The notes under the pieces were generated by a model, which made no database searches, was not told the origin of the DNA, and saw only the letters and a program-made list of their open reading frames with translations. 64,000 nucleotides of DNA from Gossypium raimondii. Taxonomy: Eukaryota; Streptophyta; Magnoliopsida; Malvales; Malvaceae. The stretch covers positions 42,852,001 to 42,916,000 of the forward strand of contig NC_068569.1 of NCBI RefSeq assembly GCF_025698545.1, written 5' to 3'. A program made the translations under genes and the position numbers. Each line of letters opens with the position of its first letter. The first letter of the stretch is position 1. Shown here piece after piece: positions 43,831 to 55,129 of the stretch.

Positions 43831-45384
43831 TTAAATCATTGCTCATCCCGAGTAATGTTTATGCACAGCAAAAGGTCCTGCTAAGGCAAAATTGCTAATT
43901 GTGTAAGCAGCATCAATCTTTGTCCCATAATCATGTATTAATAACTTCATGCTTATCGAGCTTCTTTATTAACAAGTAATTCATATGCAAACATTCCTTA
44001 AGATTATACTAAGCTTCAAAATATGACAACATGAATCATAGTTTGCATGTATGTCACAGCCATAGATAACATTCTTCAGTCAACATAATTTCCTATCAAT
44101 CAAGCAAACAATCACAAGGCTTATTTATGATCTTCATATGTTGAACTTAGAGCTTCCTCTCCACTAATGTAGGTGACATAATCATCAAATCAATAGGTCT
44201 TTTATAAGGTTGTAATGGGGCTCAGTTAAAGGTAGGGATTTTAAAAGATGAGAAATTTTGGTTTTAAAAATCTTAACCTTTAACTTTGTCTTGGTTTTCT
44301 CGTAGTACAACCTTTTTCTTTAAGTGAACCTTTGGAGCACCCCCAAACTTATTTTGAACTCAAGCATATACATTTTTCCTTTTTGAAGATTGAACGAAAT
44401 TTTCTTCGCTCTTTTTTTTTAACGAACATCTTTATGAAAATTTTCTCAAATGTTGATTCCCAAGACAACTTTAGTTAAGATAAGTCCACAAAATTAGTAT
44501 AATTTTAAAAATATGGTAACTGGCTTATAATGTAGGTTTATTTTAAGCTCAAAATTACAATTTCAAGGGTCTAATATCATAGGGTTGGCTTGAAAAGGCT
44601 CAAACAGTCCAAAGAAATAGTGCCTATATCATTTTAGATTTTTATATCCCCTAGGATTTAGTGTCAAGAAAGTTACTAAGTCAATTCTAAAGATATAAAC
44701 CTTCATGCATGCTTAATCTCAGAAGGAACTAAGTTTTCATAGCAAACATTACTAAAGCTAAGATCATACAAGCATTCCATTCTTCATAATAACATACTTT
44801 CACTTAGATAAAATCATCATTCATACTTGCATACAAACTATCTCAGTAAAAAAAATATCTCTAAACATTCATTTATTAAAACATACTTATGAAAGAAATA
44901 ATTGAAGCATACTTGAAAAAATTTAAAAGTTTGAGCAATTTATTTGCCTTACCCCCTTTAAAAAGAAGCAATGAACAAAGTAATGAATGAAAATTGAACA
45001 CTAGGTAGGGTTGTAAAGAAAGAGAGGTGAGTAATTAAGACTGCTTAAATACCAAGTCTTCCCTAATAACCCAATTCTAGACATGTTCATTCCCATTACC
45101 ACATCACTTAGTCTTATTCTTTCTAAAGAAGTGTTAAGTTTGTTCATGCTTGCTATGTTTTATTCTGCAGAAATTAAATCCTAATTACGAAAAAAAATTC
45201 CTAAAAACCTAAAAATAATTAAATAAATATCAGGATAAGATCCCCCCTTTTATTTTTCTAACTTATTCCCCTTGTCTTTTTTAGCTCCATCTCCGCTTGC
45301 ATCGTCAGTATCTTCCGTCCATGTCTCAAAGATAGCATTTGGGAACTCAGGAACAAAAGTATTAGAGATATTTTTAAAATTATT
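43831..45384 (-). other. Athila 3' non-coding region
   Basis: 1.55 kb between the extra ORF and the polypurine tract. No domain was recognised on either strand. Long non-coding regions here are normal for Athila elements. Confidence 0.7.
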
Positions 45385-46445
45385 TCAAATTGCGTCATCT
45401 CTAATTTTTGCATATTTCCAGTAAGTTTGTTGTTGATTATGCATGAACTTGCACATATCCATCAAAATTGACAACTTCGATTTCCTTGAAGTACTTGCAG
45501 AAGTCGGCATAGGAGTTGTATATTCAGGTTCAACACTTAGCTTGACTGGTTCTTCTTCTAGCTCAACCCTTGGTTTAGGAATGTTCGATTCCTTACTAGA
45601 TTCTTCCTCTTCAGTGTCTGTGACTGAATTAGCTTCAATTTTAGTTCCATCTGTTGACTCCTCTGTATCTGGCTCAATTGGCTCTTCTTGCTTGCCTTGA
45701 TTCAGTTCATGCACCCTCTCTACTAATCTTTCAAGATCATAATTTGTAATGCATCCTTGAACTTATCGCCCCTTCAGATTTGCTTGTGTTTTAACATTGG
45801 CCTTTAAGTAAAGTGAAGTGATTAATGATGGGAAATAAGTAGTTCCTGCCTTCTTTTTAGCACAATCGTAAATCTCCTTGAGGATAATTTTCCCAACATG
45901 AATGGACTTTTCTGTCAAAATTGCATATAACAAAAGCATCCGTTCCATCGAGATGGTGGAACTATGTGAGATAGGCATAAAACTGTAGCGAACGAAATAA
46001 AACCATACCTTTGCTACTCGTTTTAAGTATTCTCTTCGACGAGAATGGCTCCTATACTTTCTTATAATCCATTGGGATCCCGGATTTGTCACAACATCAA
46101 GCACTTGTTGAAGAAAATCCCAATTGATATTATTCATCATAGGGTAGTACTCGTCTTCTTCAACATCAGTAGCATCTTGCATAGTCAAACTAGCATAGAA
46201 TTCTTGAACTAGTTCACCATCGGGAAGTGAACGAACATCACAAAATTGTTCCCACTTGAGAGTATTGATTTTCTTTCTAATCGGTATAGGGACAACCATC
46301 AAATTATTACTCTTATAGTTAAAACCTTTTTCCGGCATCATAGGTTGATGCTTGAAGATTGAATCAAATCTCTCTTTCACTTCTTCATTATCAAAATTGG
46401 GTTTTTAGGAGTAGTCTTTGAAGATCTGGTTCTTTTGTGAGACAT
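45385..46445 (-). pseudogene. Athila extra ORF (plant transposon protein, env-like position)
   Basis: Start ATG 46445 (MSHKRTRSSKTTPKNP), a one-base frameshift near 46400, then 205 codons to 45763 with MKERFDSIFKHQ, EFYASLT and a hydrophilic core with WDFLQQVLDVV. A stop (TAA for CAA) at 45763-45765 is followed in frame by an acidic tail (EEPIEPDTEESTDGTK). It matches the ORF found after integrase in Athila elements, annotated as putative plant transposon protein. I see no signal peptide or clear transmembrane segment, so an envelope role is not supported here. Function is unknown. Confidence 0.75.
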
Positions 46446-47276
46446 GGTATCTTTTCCAGAAAATTCGGCAAAGTTTCTGCACAAAAGAGAAACAAGAAAT
46501 TGGGAAAGTGGGTAGAACTTTCTACGGCAAAAATCTTGTGACGGTAAAAGGGAATTTAGGCAAAAAAGGAAGAGAACTAAGGTTTCTTTCGAGATTTGAG
46601 GTTGACAGCACAAAAGGGAGATTTAGGGATTTTTAGGGTGTAAGAAAATTATTTTGAGGGATATGAAGATTAGTAGAATGGAAATGGGTTTATATAGGAA
46701 AAATTAGGGCAACATGTAGCAAAAAATTAGCTACATTAGGGTTACTTGGGCGGCAAGCAATTGGTGTGACGGCAAGGCATGAATTTTTCCCTCCTTTTTG
46801 CTGTCTTGGGCCTCAAACTCAGACTGTATCTTACTAAAAAAACTGATTAGTACTTGGGCCAAATTTGACCCACTTTATTAACATAAAAATTTAAAATTTA
46901 AACAGAACAAATGAAATTTTTTTAAAAAAATTTAAGTCTTAATTAGAAAATTTTTTCTTAACAAATTACATTAAATTAATTCCAAGAAAAGGTTGGAGGG
47001 GTCACAGCAGTCCCACTTAAGTTCCAATCTCCTTAGCCAAAATTAATTAAATGTAATAAGTTAAGAAAATAAGTTCTAATTAATTATTTATTTACAAAAT
47101 GAGTTTATGAAAAATTAAGGGTCTGTTAATTTGAGCGAGGATTCAACTCGCTCAACTTCACCATCCCAGTAGTGTTTGAGATGTTGACCATTAACTTTAA
47201 ATGTACCTCCATAATTGTTGTATAATTCAATAGCTCCATAAGGATAAACTCGGTAGTTGGTATAAGGTCCTTTCTA
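46446..47276 (-). other. Athila spacer between integrase and extra ORF, with a TATA box
   Basis: Non-coding. TATATAAA on the minus strand at 46696-46689 lies about 245 bp upstream of the extra ORF start. This could be an internal promoter, which is inferred from sequence only. Confidence 0.5.
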
Positions 47277-48490
47277 TCAGGATTTAAGCTTCCCAGGAAA
47301 TAAATTCAACCTTGAATTAAACGACAAAACCTTCTGACCCTCTTTAAACTTGCAAGGTTGTATATGACTATCATGCCATCTCTTTGATCTTTCTTTACAC
47401 ATTTTGGCATTCTCATAGAAAAACAACCTCAGCTCTTCCAACTCATCAAGTTGTAACATCTTTCTCTCACCGGCTTGCTTAAGATCAAAGTTCAATTGCT
47501 TCAAAGCCCAGTGAGCTTTATTCTCCAACTTTAATGGCTAATGACATGCCTTTCCAAAGACTAACCGATACGGAGTCATTCCTAATGGAGTCTTAAATGT
47601 TGTTCGATAGGCCCATAATGCATCATCGAGCCTTCGAGACCAATCTTTTCTGCTAGGGTGTACTACATTTTCAAGGATACCTTTGATTTTGCGATTCACT
47701 CTTTCAACTTGCCCATTAGACTGAGGGTGATAGGCAGTAGCAATCTTGTACTTCACACCATATTTGTCAAGCAACCACTTAAGCTATTTGTTCACAAAGT
47801 GAGAACCTTCATCACTAATAATAGCTCTTGGTGTCCCAAACTGTGTAAACACATGCTTATGTAGGAATCGCATGACTACCTTAGCATCATTTGTAGGGTA
47901 TGCTTCAACTTCAACCCACTTGGATACATAGTCCACATCAACTAGGATGTGTTTGTTCCCATACAAAGAAGGAAATGGGCCTAAGACGTCAATGCCCCAT
48001 ACGTCGAACAATTCAATCTCCAAAATGTTTGTCAAGGTCATCTCATTCCTCATTGATATATTTCCAGTCCTTTGGCATTTATCACAGTTCTTCACATAAG
48101 CATAAGTATCTTTAAATACTGTAGGCCAAAAGACACCTGCTTGCAAAATCTTTGCTGCAGTACGTGAACCACCAAAGTGTCCCTCACTTGGAGATGAATG
48201 GCAATGATACAAGATCTCAACAATCTCGCTTTCAACTACACACTTTCAGATTGTATTATCTGCACATTGTTTAAACAAAATGGATCCTTCCAAAGATAAT
48301 ACTGACTATCATGAAGGAATTTTTTCCTTTGTTGGTATGTCATTTCTCGAAGAATTATTCGACATGCAAGGTAATTGGAAAAATCAGCAAACCAGGGTAT
48401 TTCATGAATTTGATTTACCTCAAATAAGTGTTCACCTGAGAAATTCTCGTTGATAGGCACACATGATTGAGTTACCTCATCTTGCTCCAA
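47277..48490 (-). pseudogene. Athila integrase (broken)
   Basis: 48490-48236: spacer between RNase H and integrase (IPWFADFSNYLACRI). 48212-47784: zinc module (HCHSSPSEGHFG, CDKCQRTGNIS) and catalytic core start (WGIDVLGPFPS, AIISDEGSHFVNK), then a TAG where relatives have Gln. 47774-47538: [17 protein letters not shown] with the third catalytic Glu, and [20 protein letters not shown]. After one stop, 47528-47277 holds the tail [20 protein letters not shown]. The D, D and E residues are all present; stops and one frameshift near 48240 kill it. Confidence 0.87.
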
Positions 48491-48511
48491 CCTTGACAGA
48501 TGATCAACTAT

Positions 48512-49093
48512 TTAATTTTCGACACCTTTTCTCTCTTGGATCTCAAGGTCAAATTCTTGGAGTAAAAGTATCCAACGAATTAGCCTTGGTTTTGCATCTT
48601 TCTTCGTGAGCAAGTATTTAATGGTCGCATGGTCAGTAAATACTGTAACTTTGGTACCTATAAGATATGAGCGAAATTTGTCAAAAGTAAAAACTATAGC
48701 GAAGAGTTCCTTTTCGGTTACCGTATAATTGTGTTGGGCTCCCGTCAAAGTTCTACTTGCATAGTAAATAGGGTGAAACACTTTATTTCTTCTTTGACCC
48801 ATTACTGCTCCAATGGCATAGTCACTTGCATCGCACATGAACTCAAAAGGTGAGTTCCAATCAGGTGTAACGATTATTGGGGCTGAGATTAATCGCTTCT
48901 TTAGCTCTTCAAAAGCTTCCAAACATGCTTTGTTGAAATCAAACACTGTATCTTTCTCTATCAACAAACACAATGGTTTAGAAATTTTCAAGAAATTTTT
49001 GATAAACCTTCGATAAAAACTGGTATGGCCTAAGAAACTTCTGATTCCTTTCACATTCATTGGGTCCGGTAATCTTTCAATTACGTCCACCAT
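48512..49093 (-). pseudogene. Athila RNase H
   Basis: An open stretch of 193 codons. It begins with the connection motif [17 protein letters not shown], then [18 protein letters not shown] (first Asp), [19 protein letters not shown] (Glu) and [12 protein letters not shown] (Asp). It is one of the least damaged domains of the window; the frame ends where the integrase spacer begins. Confidence 0.88.
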
Positions 49094-50123
49094 TTCTTTA
49101 TCGACTTCAATTCCTTTTTTGAGATCTTATGACCTAAGGCAATCCCTTCCTTGAGCATAAAATGACATTTTTCCCAATTAAGGACAAGATTTGTCTCTTC
49201 GCATCTCTTCAGTACCTTAGCAAAATTACTCAAACAGATATCATAAGTGTTACCAAAAGCAGAAAAATCATCCATGAAAACCTCAACAAAATTTTCAACC
49301 ATATCAGTAAATATTGTCATCATCCATCGTTGAAAAGTTGCAGGTGCATTGCAAAAACCAAAAGGCATTCCCCTAAAAGAAAACGTACCGTATGGACAAG
49401 TAAAGGTTATTTTATGTTGGTCCTCTGGGGCTACAACTATTTGGTTATATCCTGAATAGCCATCTAAAAAATAATAGAATTCATTACGTGCCAGTCGATC
49501 TAACATCTGAACCATAAAAGGCAACGGAAAATGGTCCTTCCGAGTGGCTTTGTTCAACTTTCTGTAATCAATACAGATTCTCCAACCGGTAATAGTTCTT
49601 GTTGGAATTAACTTGTTACACTCATTTTCAACAATCGTGATTCCACTTTTCTTCGGCACACATTACACCAGACTTACCCACAAACTATCTGAAATAGGAT
49701 AGATAATTCCTACATCTAACCATTTGATCACTTCCCTTCTCACAACTTCTTTCATAATAGGATTGAGCCTCCTTTACCCATCAATTCGAGCTCTTTCACA
49801 TTCTTCTAAAATGATTTTATGCATGCAAAAAAAAGGCTTATACCTCGAATATTAGCTATGGTCCAACCAATTGCTTTCTCAAATTTCTTTAGAATAGCAA
49901 TTAGTTACTCCTCTTGATCTTTCGTCAGTTCAACTGAAATAATCACAAGCAAAGTAGAACAATCACCTAAATAAATGTATTTCAAATGGGAAGGAAGTAC
50001 CTTTAGTTCGAGTTTAGGTGGTTCTTCAATTGACAACTTGGGATGCACAAATTCTTTGACTTCTAACTCCAACGGTTCAAATCGTGTAGATTGAATAAAA
50101 TTTTCGGGATTGGCTTCCATCAA
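49081..50123 (-). pseudogene. Athila reverse transcriptase (broken)
   Basis: The lead segment 50123-49905 (LPSHLKYIYLGD) ends in a TAA followed in frame by LKKFEKAIGWTI. Stops occur near 49775 and 49665. The main block 49659-49081 has GWRICIDYRKLNKATRKDHF, QIVVAPEDQHKITFTCPYGT, MPFGFCNAPATFQR and the active site FMDDFSAFG, characteristic of Athila/Tat elements. Both catalytic Asp residues are intact. Confidence 0.88.
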
Positions 50124-50830
50124 AGCATGTTTTCTTTACCTTCTTCATCCTCCAAAGGGTCAAGATCTAAGGCTTTCTCCAATGGATCTTCTTCAAAATT
50201 GCTTTCCATAGAAACCAAGGTTTCTATCTCTTCCATAACTGAACACTCCTCTGTCGGATCGAGAAATTTCAACGCTTTAAGAATGTTAAAGGTTACCTTA
50301 TCATTTTGAACTCGCATGGTGAGTTCTCCTCTTTGCAAATCAATTAACGTTCTTCCCGTGGCTAAGAAAGGTCTCCCAAGGATGATCGATACTTCCTTGT
50401 CTGCTTGAAAATCTAAGACAATGAAATCAGCAGGAAAAATAAATTTATCGACTCTTACCAAAACATCATTGATCTTTCCTTCGGGATATACTAAAGATCG
50501 ATCCGCTAGATGAAGTGTCACAGTTGTAGGTCTTACTTCACCTATCCCTAACATCTTGAAAATATACTTAGGCATCAAGTTGATACTCGCTCCTAAGTCA
50601 CACAAAGCTTTACCACAGTAAGATTCATCAATGTTACAGGGTGTAATAAAGATTTCTGGGTCTTTCAATTTCTGTGGCAATTTGTTTTGCAGGAACGCAT
50701 TGCACTCTTTTGTCAAGGTAACAATCTCATACTCACTCAGTCGTTTCTTCTTGGATAGTATATCCTTCATACACTTCACATAATTCAGCATTTGTTCTAA
50801 AGCCTCCTGTTTTTGCTTGTTTTGCTGCAA
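50120..50830 (-). pseudogene. Athila protease region
   Basis: Open for 236 codons. It contains KALCDLGASINLMPKYIF, where DLGAS is the Athila version of the aspartic protease active site DSGAS, then FIVLDFQADKEVSIILGRPF, the second conserved motif. It is in the gag-pol order between gag and reverse transcriptase. The acidic C-terminal part (LDPLEDEEGKEN) ends at 50120. Confidence 0.83.
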
Positions 50831-50881
50831 TCTTTGCGGATATGGAGGTGATGGAACTTTCGGTTGAATCGAACAACCTTT

Positions 50882-52410
50882 TTAAGTAGGTAAATCTGCA
50901 TCCAAAGAAGATGTTAAAATATCTGAATTGACTAAGTTAGGGTTAACCTTGTCAGACTTTGCAGATTTTGATTCCTTTGGTGTAGGAACTTCAACAGCTG
51001 GTTGATTCTTCTCAACGGGCTTATCTTCGACATCAATCAATCGGGGTTCTAGAATTTTACAACTTTGCAATGCCATTGCCTTGATATGTTCTTTACCCAA
51101 AATTCTTGGATTCTTAGTATCGCTCGGCAAGGTTCCTTGCGGTCTATTACGTAGCTCTATAGCTAACTGACCCATTTGGTTTTCCAAATTTTTCAGTGTT
51201 GCTGCTTGGCTTTGGATCTAAGCGTCATTCTTTGCCATATACGCTTTCAACAAGTTCTCCAAACTGTTTGATGCCTCAGCTTGAGGTGGTTTTGGAGCTT
51301 GCTGATTAAACCCTTGAGATTGGTTGGGTCTTTGCTACAATAAGTAGTTGTTTGGTCCATTTCCTTGGTTGGTCTAAGAAAATTTAGGATGATTACGCCA
51401 TGAAGGATTGTAGAAGTTGGACTGGGGTCCTTGTCCACTCCTATTTTGATATTGGTTCCCCACATAGTACACTGACTCAGGATTTGATGGACAATTCTCA
51501 AAAGAATGACCTTCCTCACAGTACACACAGTAAACTACTTTAATCGGACTTGGTGGCTGAGCTACAGAATTATTAGTACTATAAGTGGTTAACTGTTTTA
51601 TCATAGAAGAAATAGATTATACCTGAGCTGATAACGAAGTGAGGGTGTCAACTTCATGAACTTTGGCTACACATCTTCCTGAAGCTGTTCGATTTGTTGG
51701 TCATTGATAGTTATTACTCGCGATGCTCTCGGTGATCTCATAAGCCACATTATAAGACTTAGACAAAATTGCACCATTCGCGGAAGCATCTACCATCAAT
51801 CTTGTATGTGCATTGAGACCATTATAGAATGTCTCCAACTGGATACAATAAGGAATCCCATGATGAGGACACTTACGAAGTAACTCCTTAAATCCCTCCT
51901 AAGCCTCATACAAAGACTCGTCATCTAATTGTTGGAAAGTTGTGATCTCGTTCCTTAACTTAGCGTTTTTGCTAGGTGGGAAATACTTAACCAAAAATCT
52001 CTCAGCTAATTCTTTCCATGTAGATATGAAACTTGTGGCAATGAATTAAGCCATGCTCGTGCTCGATCTCGCAACGAGTACAGAAACAACTTCAACCTCA
52101 GTGCGTCTTCAGTCACAGCAGCTATCTTGAATGAATCACTCACCTCCATAAACAATCGAAGGTAGAGATGTGGATCTTCTGTGGGAATACCACTAAATTG
52201 GCCCACCGTTTGTAGCATTTGAAACATCACTGGTTTCAATTCAAACTGGGTTGCCTCAATAACTGGCATTCTAATTCCTGGGTTTAACTCACTAAAAATT
52301 GGCACAGCATATTGTCTGATGCATCGATCCCTATCATCGACAATGAGGATAGGAATTCGTACATGATCGGCTTCATTACCTTGGTCTTGATTCTGATTTG
52401 GAAGGTCCAT
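50882..52410 (-). pseudogene. Athila gag (broken)
   Basis: ATG at 52410 (MDLPNQNQDQGNEADH). Conserved core: QFELKPVMFQMLQTVGQFSG, PTEDPHLYLRLF and DRARAWLNSLP. A one-base frameshift near 52020 and a TAG for Trp near 51900 (relatives: YEAWERFKELLRRCPHHG) follow. The zinc knuckle CVYCEEGHSFENC (CX2CX4HX4C) is intact at about 51500-51540. The C-terminal part 51187-50882 has MENQMGQLA. There are several further stops and shifts. Confidence 0.85.
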
Positions 52411-52629
52411 CTCGACTTGTCTTTCAGTTGTTCATTCATGTCTTCTTTGTCTGAAAGTTTGCTCAAATTTCAGGGTCTATAGGGAGTAAATCGATAATTC
52501 AATCTATGCTCATAAACACCTGAAAAGAAAATCAAAAAAATTAAAAAGAATAAGTTAGTAATGTTAGAAATAAATCAAATTGAAAATAAATAATTTCACG
52601 AAAAAAAATGACTATGGCAACAGTTGACA

Positions 52630-52648
52630 ATCCCCGGCAATGGCGCCA
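52630..52648 (-). other. Athila primer-binding site (tRNA-Asp)
   Basis: Minus strand TGGCGCCATTGCCGGGGAT, complementary to the 3' end of plant tRNA-Asp(GUC), with one mismatch. It lies six bases from the 5' LTR. This primer is known for Athila-type elements. Confidence 0.85.
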
Positions 52649-52654
52649 AAAACT

Positions 52655-54498
52655 TGTAATGCGTAGGTTTTGCAAGTGTACATAGTCATTGTCAAGTAAT
52701 AAGTAAATATCGAGCTATCATCTCCACAGGGATTGTATTTGTGCTAAGTCACTTAATTTGTAAAATTATACTAACAATTTGGTAAATAAAACACAATATA
52801 GTTGAGAAGTGGTGATTAAAATATATTAAACTAAATGCAATGATCCCTAATGCAAATTATCCTAAGTATGCAAACTATACGAATGAAATAGATTTTAGTA
52901 AAATTAAACACAATTAGCATCAATTATAACATAAATAAACTAGGACAATTACTTTATTAAACTCAATTTATTATCAACATGCTTAATAACATTCGGAAGA
53001 ACATTCCATGGAAACTCGATCTTTCATGAGTTTGGGAACCACATTAGGTCCTTTCGGAATCCTTTTCTTAGTAAATATACATTTTACTGATCCTTATGTA
53101 CTAAGGGTTTCTTAGCATTCGTGTGAGGTAACAGGGACGTGTCAGGTTTGAAACAATTTAATCACACAAATCTAAAAACTATGCAGATAACAGAGCTTGG
53201 TCAGAGTTGTTATGCAACCTCCAATTTAATCGAGTCAGGATCTAAATTGAACATGCACATTTCAATTATGTGTCCATTAGCCATCGTCTGGTCAGGATCG
53301 CTCAGCTAATTTAGGTGCATTTCAATCACGTATGAGCGAAATACAGACTTGATTTTAATTGGAAACATGATCGATTGAGGCACAAACATTATAAGCATGA
53401 ATCAAATAAATATTATTTAATCAAAACAATTATCCTAGCTTAAATAAAATTAAACTAACATTGTTGTAAACAAGAAAAAATAACACATAGCAAATATCTT
53501 TATATTAAATTAAAGAAAATGAAGATTAAACCCAATTTAGAGTGGCTGTCACCTAGGACTCTGACTGACGAGGCTCCTTCGTTCCTTTGCTTTGCTCCTT
53601 TGTTGATGGCTCTCCAAGGTGGCCGACCAAGGTTTCTTTAAGAGGCTTAATTGCTAAAATCTCTATGAAAAGGTGATGCTAGGCGTGGTAATGGAAAAGC
53701 CCAAGAGAATTTGGAGAAAAGAGAGAATGATGAATGATGAGAATGAATGAGGAATGATTGAGGGATGCTTGAGGGATGCTTGAGGGATGATTAATGAAGG
53801 AATGGGAGAGTCTTATTTATAGGTGAGGAGAGGGGGATAGTTTGCTAAAAATAGTGGATGTTAACCTTTTCAAATCTCCTCAAATTGTGGCCGGCCATGC
53901 TTAGTGGCTTTTGACTTGATTTTTTTATTTTTAAGCAATTTTGGATGCCACACAAGTCAGGATAGAGACTCGGTCAATCGTAAATCTTCAGGCAAATCTT
54001 TAATGTCTTCAACACTACAAGGACCATAAACCAAAGAATGGTTTAAATGGACATCCATGTGTAGCCGAATATTGGGTTGACTTGGTCTCCAATTTGGATG
54101 GTTTTGTAATCCAGCAAAGCTATCAGACCTATCCAGAATAAATCAACAAGTTAGAGGACCAAAGAATGAAATTTATCCAATTTAATTAATTAATTAAAAC
54201 CAAAATTATTAATGAATTATTTTAAAATGAATTATTAAATATAATTTTATATTTTATTATTTAATTTAACATGCATGGCCCACTTTATGTATTAAAAAAT
54301 ATAATATAAAATAAGCCATTTATTGCATGAAAACTATATAATAAAGCATAAAATCACAGTTTAATAATTTTTATGTCCTAATTTCATATTTTCACATATT
54401 TCATTAATTTATTAAACAATTACTTAGTTTTAACAATAGGTTTAAGTAAAAATGTGATAAATTACAAAGGAAAAATCCTATATATTTTTTTGTTTACA
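52655..54498 (-). repeat. 5' LTR of the Athila element
   Basis: 1844 bp matching 41958-43819. The minus-strand TATA box TATAAATA is at 53821-53814, about 680 bp into the LTR, with tandem GCTTGAGGGAT repeats just downstream (53757-53790). Confidence 0.92.
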
Positions 54499-54900
54499 AT
54501 GGGCTTAGTTGAAACCATTCTGATTACTAGCTAAGAGGATTCTATCAAAACATGGGATGTTTCTTGGTACTAGGAGCAGAGACTTGGGGTTTGCTTGGTG
54601 GACTTAAAATTGCTTAGGAGATAGGACATTGGAGAGTGGAAGCAAAGAGCGATAATTTTAACCTTATCTGCTCCTTACAAAGAAGAACAAGTGAAGATAA
54701 TAGTGAAGCTTTAGTTAGAAAAATTTCAAACATCTATGCTTGCCTTTGGACAGTAGTGTTTTGATATGTCACCCGTGAACCCAACCGTTCCACTGATCTT
54801 GTTGCGAAGTTGCTACTATATGACTCCCCAAAGTTCCTTTTCTTTTAAAGTATGTCTGATGATGTTACCAATATGGTGGAGAGGAATCTTAACAAGTATG
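54499..54900 (+). pseudogene. LINE-2 of the window, right part (RNase H end)
   Basis: Continues the RNase H domain cut at 41957: GAETWGLLGGLK, then KISNIYACLWTVVF and VTREPNRSTDLVAKLLLYDS, the usual RNase H end of plant LINEs. It is interrupted by two stops. The 3' end is unclear, perhaps near 54970 at an A-rich run. Confidence 0.8.
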
Positions 54901-55129
54901 ATTGATGATTGATTTGTTTATTCTACAGTTGGTATAATGATTCTTACCTATTATTTTTTTATCACCAAAAAACAGTTTAGACTTAAATAATTTTATGTTG
55001 GACTTAATGAGTTTGAAACTTTTTTTAAGTATAATAAATTTGAAACTTTGAATAATTTTACATTTTAATTATTATTTTTATATTTGAGTTAAGTTTGACT
55101 TTGATTTCTGATTGCATAAACAATGGACG
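54901..55129. other. Short AT-rich stretch
   Basis: LINE 3' flank with no recognised feature; includes AATTTTA-rich sequence. Confidence 0.5.

Larger units (their letters stand above)
41958..54498 (-). mobile_element. Athila-type Ty3/gypsy retrotransposon (12.5 kb)
   Basis: Minus-strand element with LTRs at 52655-54498 (5') and 41958-43819 (3'), bounded by an exact 5-bp duplication ATGGG (41953-41957 and 54499-54503). It has a tRNA-Asp primer-binding site, gag, protease, reverse transcriptase with FMDDFS, RNase H, integrase and an extra ORF downstream of integrase, the Athila arrangement. LTRs differ by roughly 5% in a 360-bp sample by eye, younger than elements B and D. It has no chromodomain. 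It splits the RNase H domain of LINE-2. Confidence 0.92.

Noticed and set aside
45763..46380. Retroviral-type envelope protein
   Set aside because: No signal peptide, cleavage site or clear membrane anchor is seen; it better fits the plant transposon protein of Athila elements.
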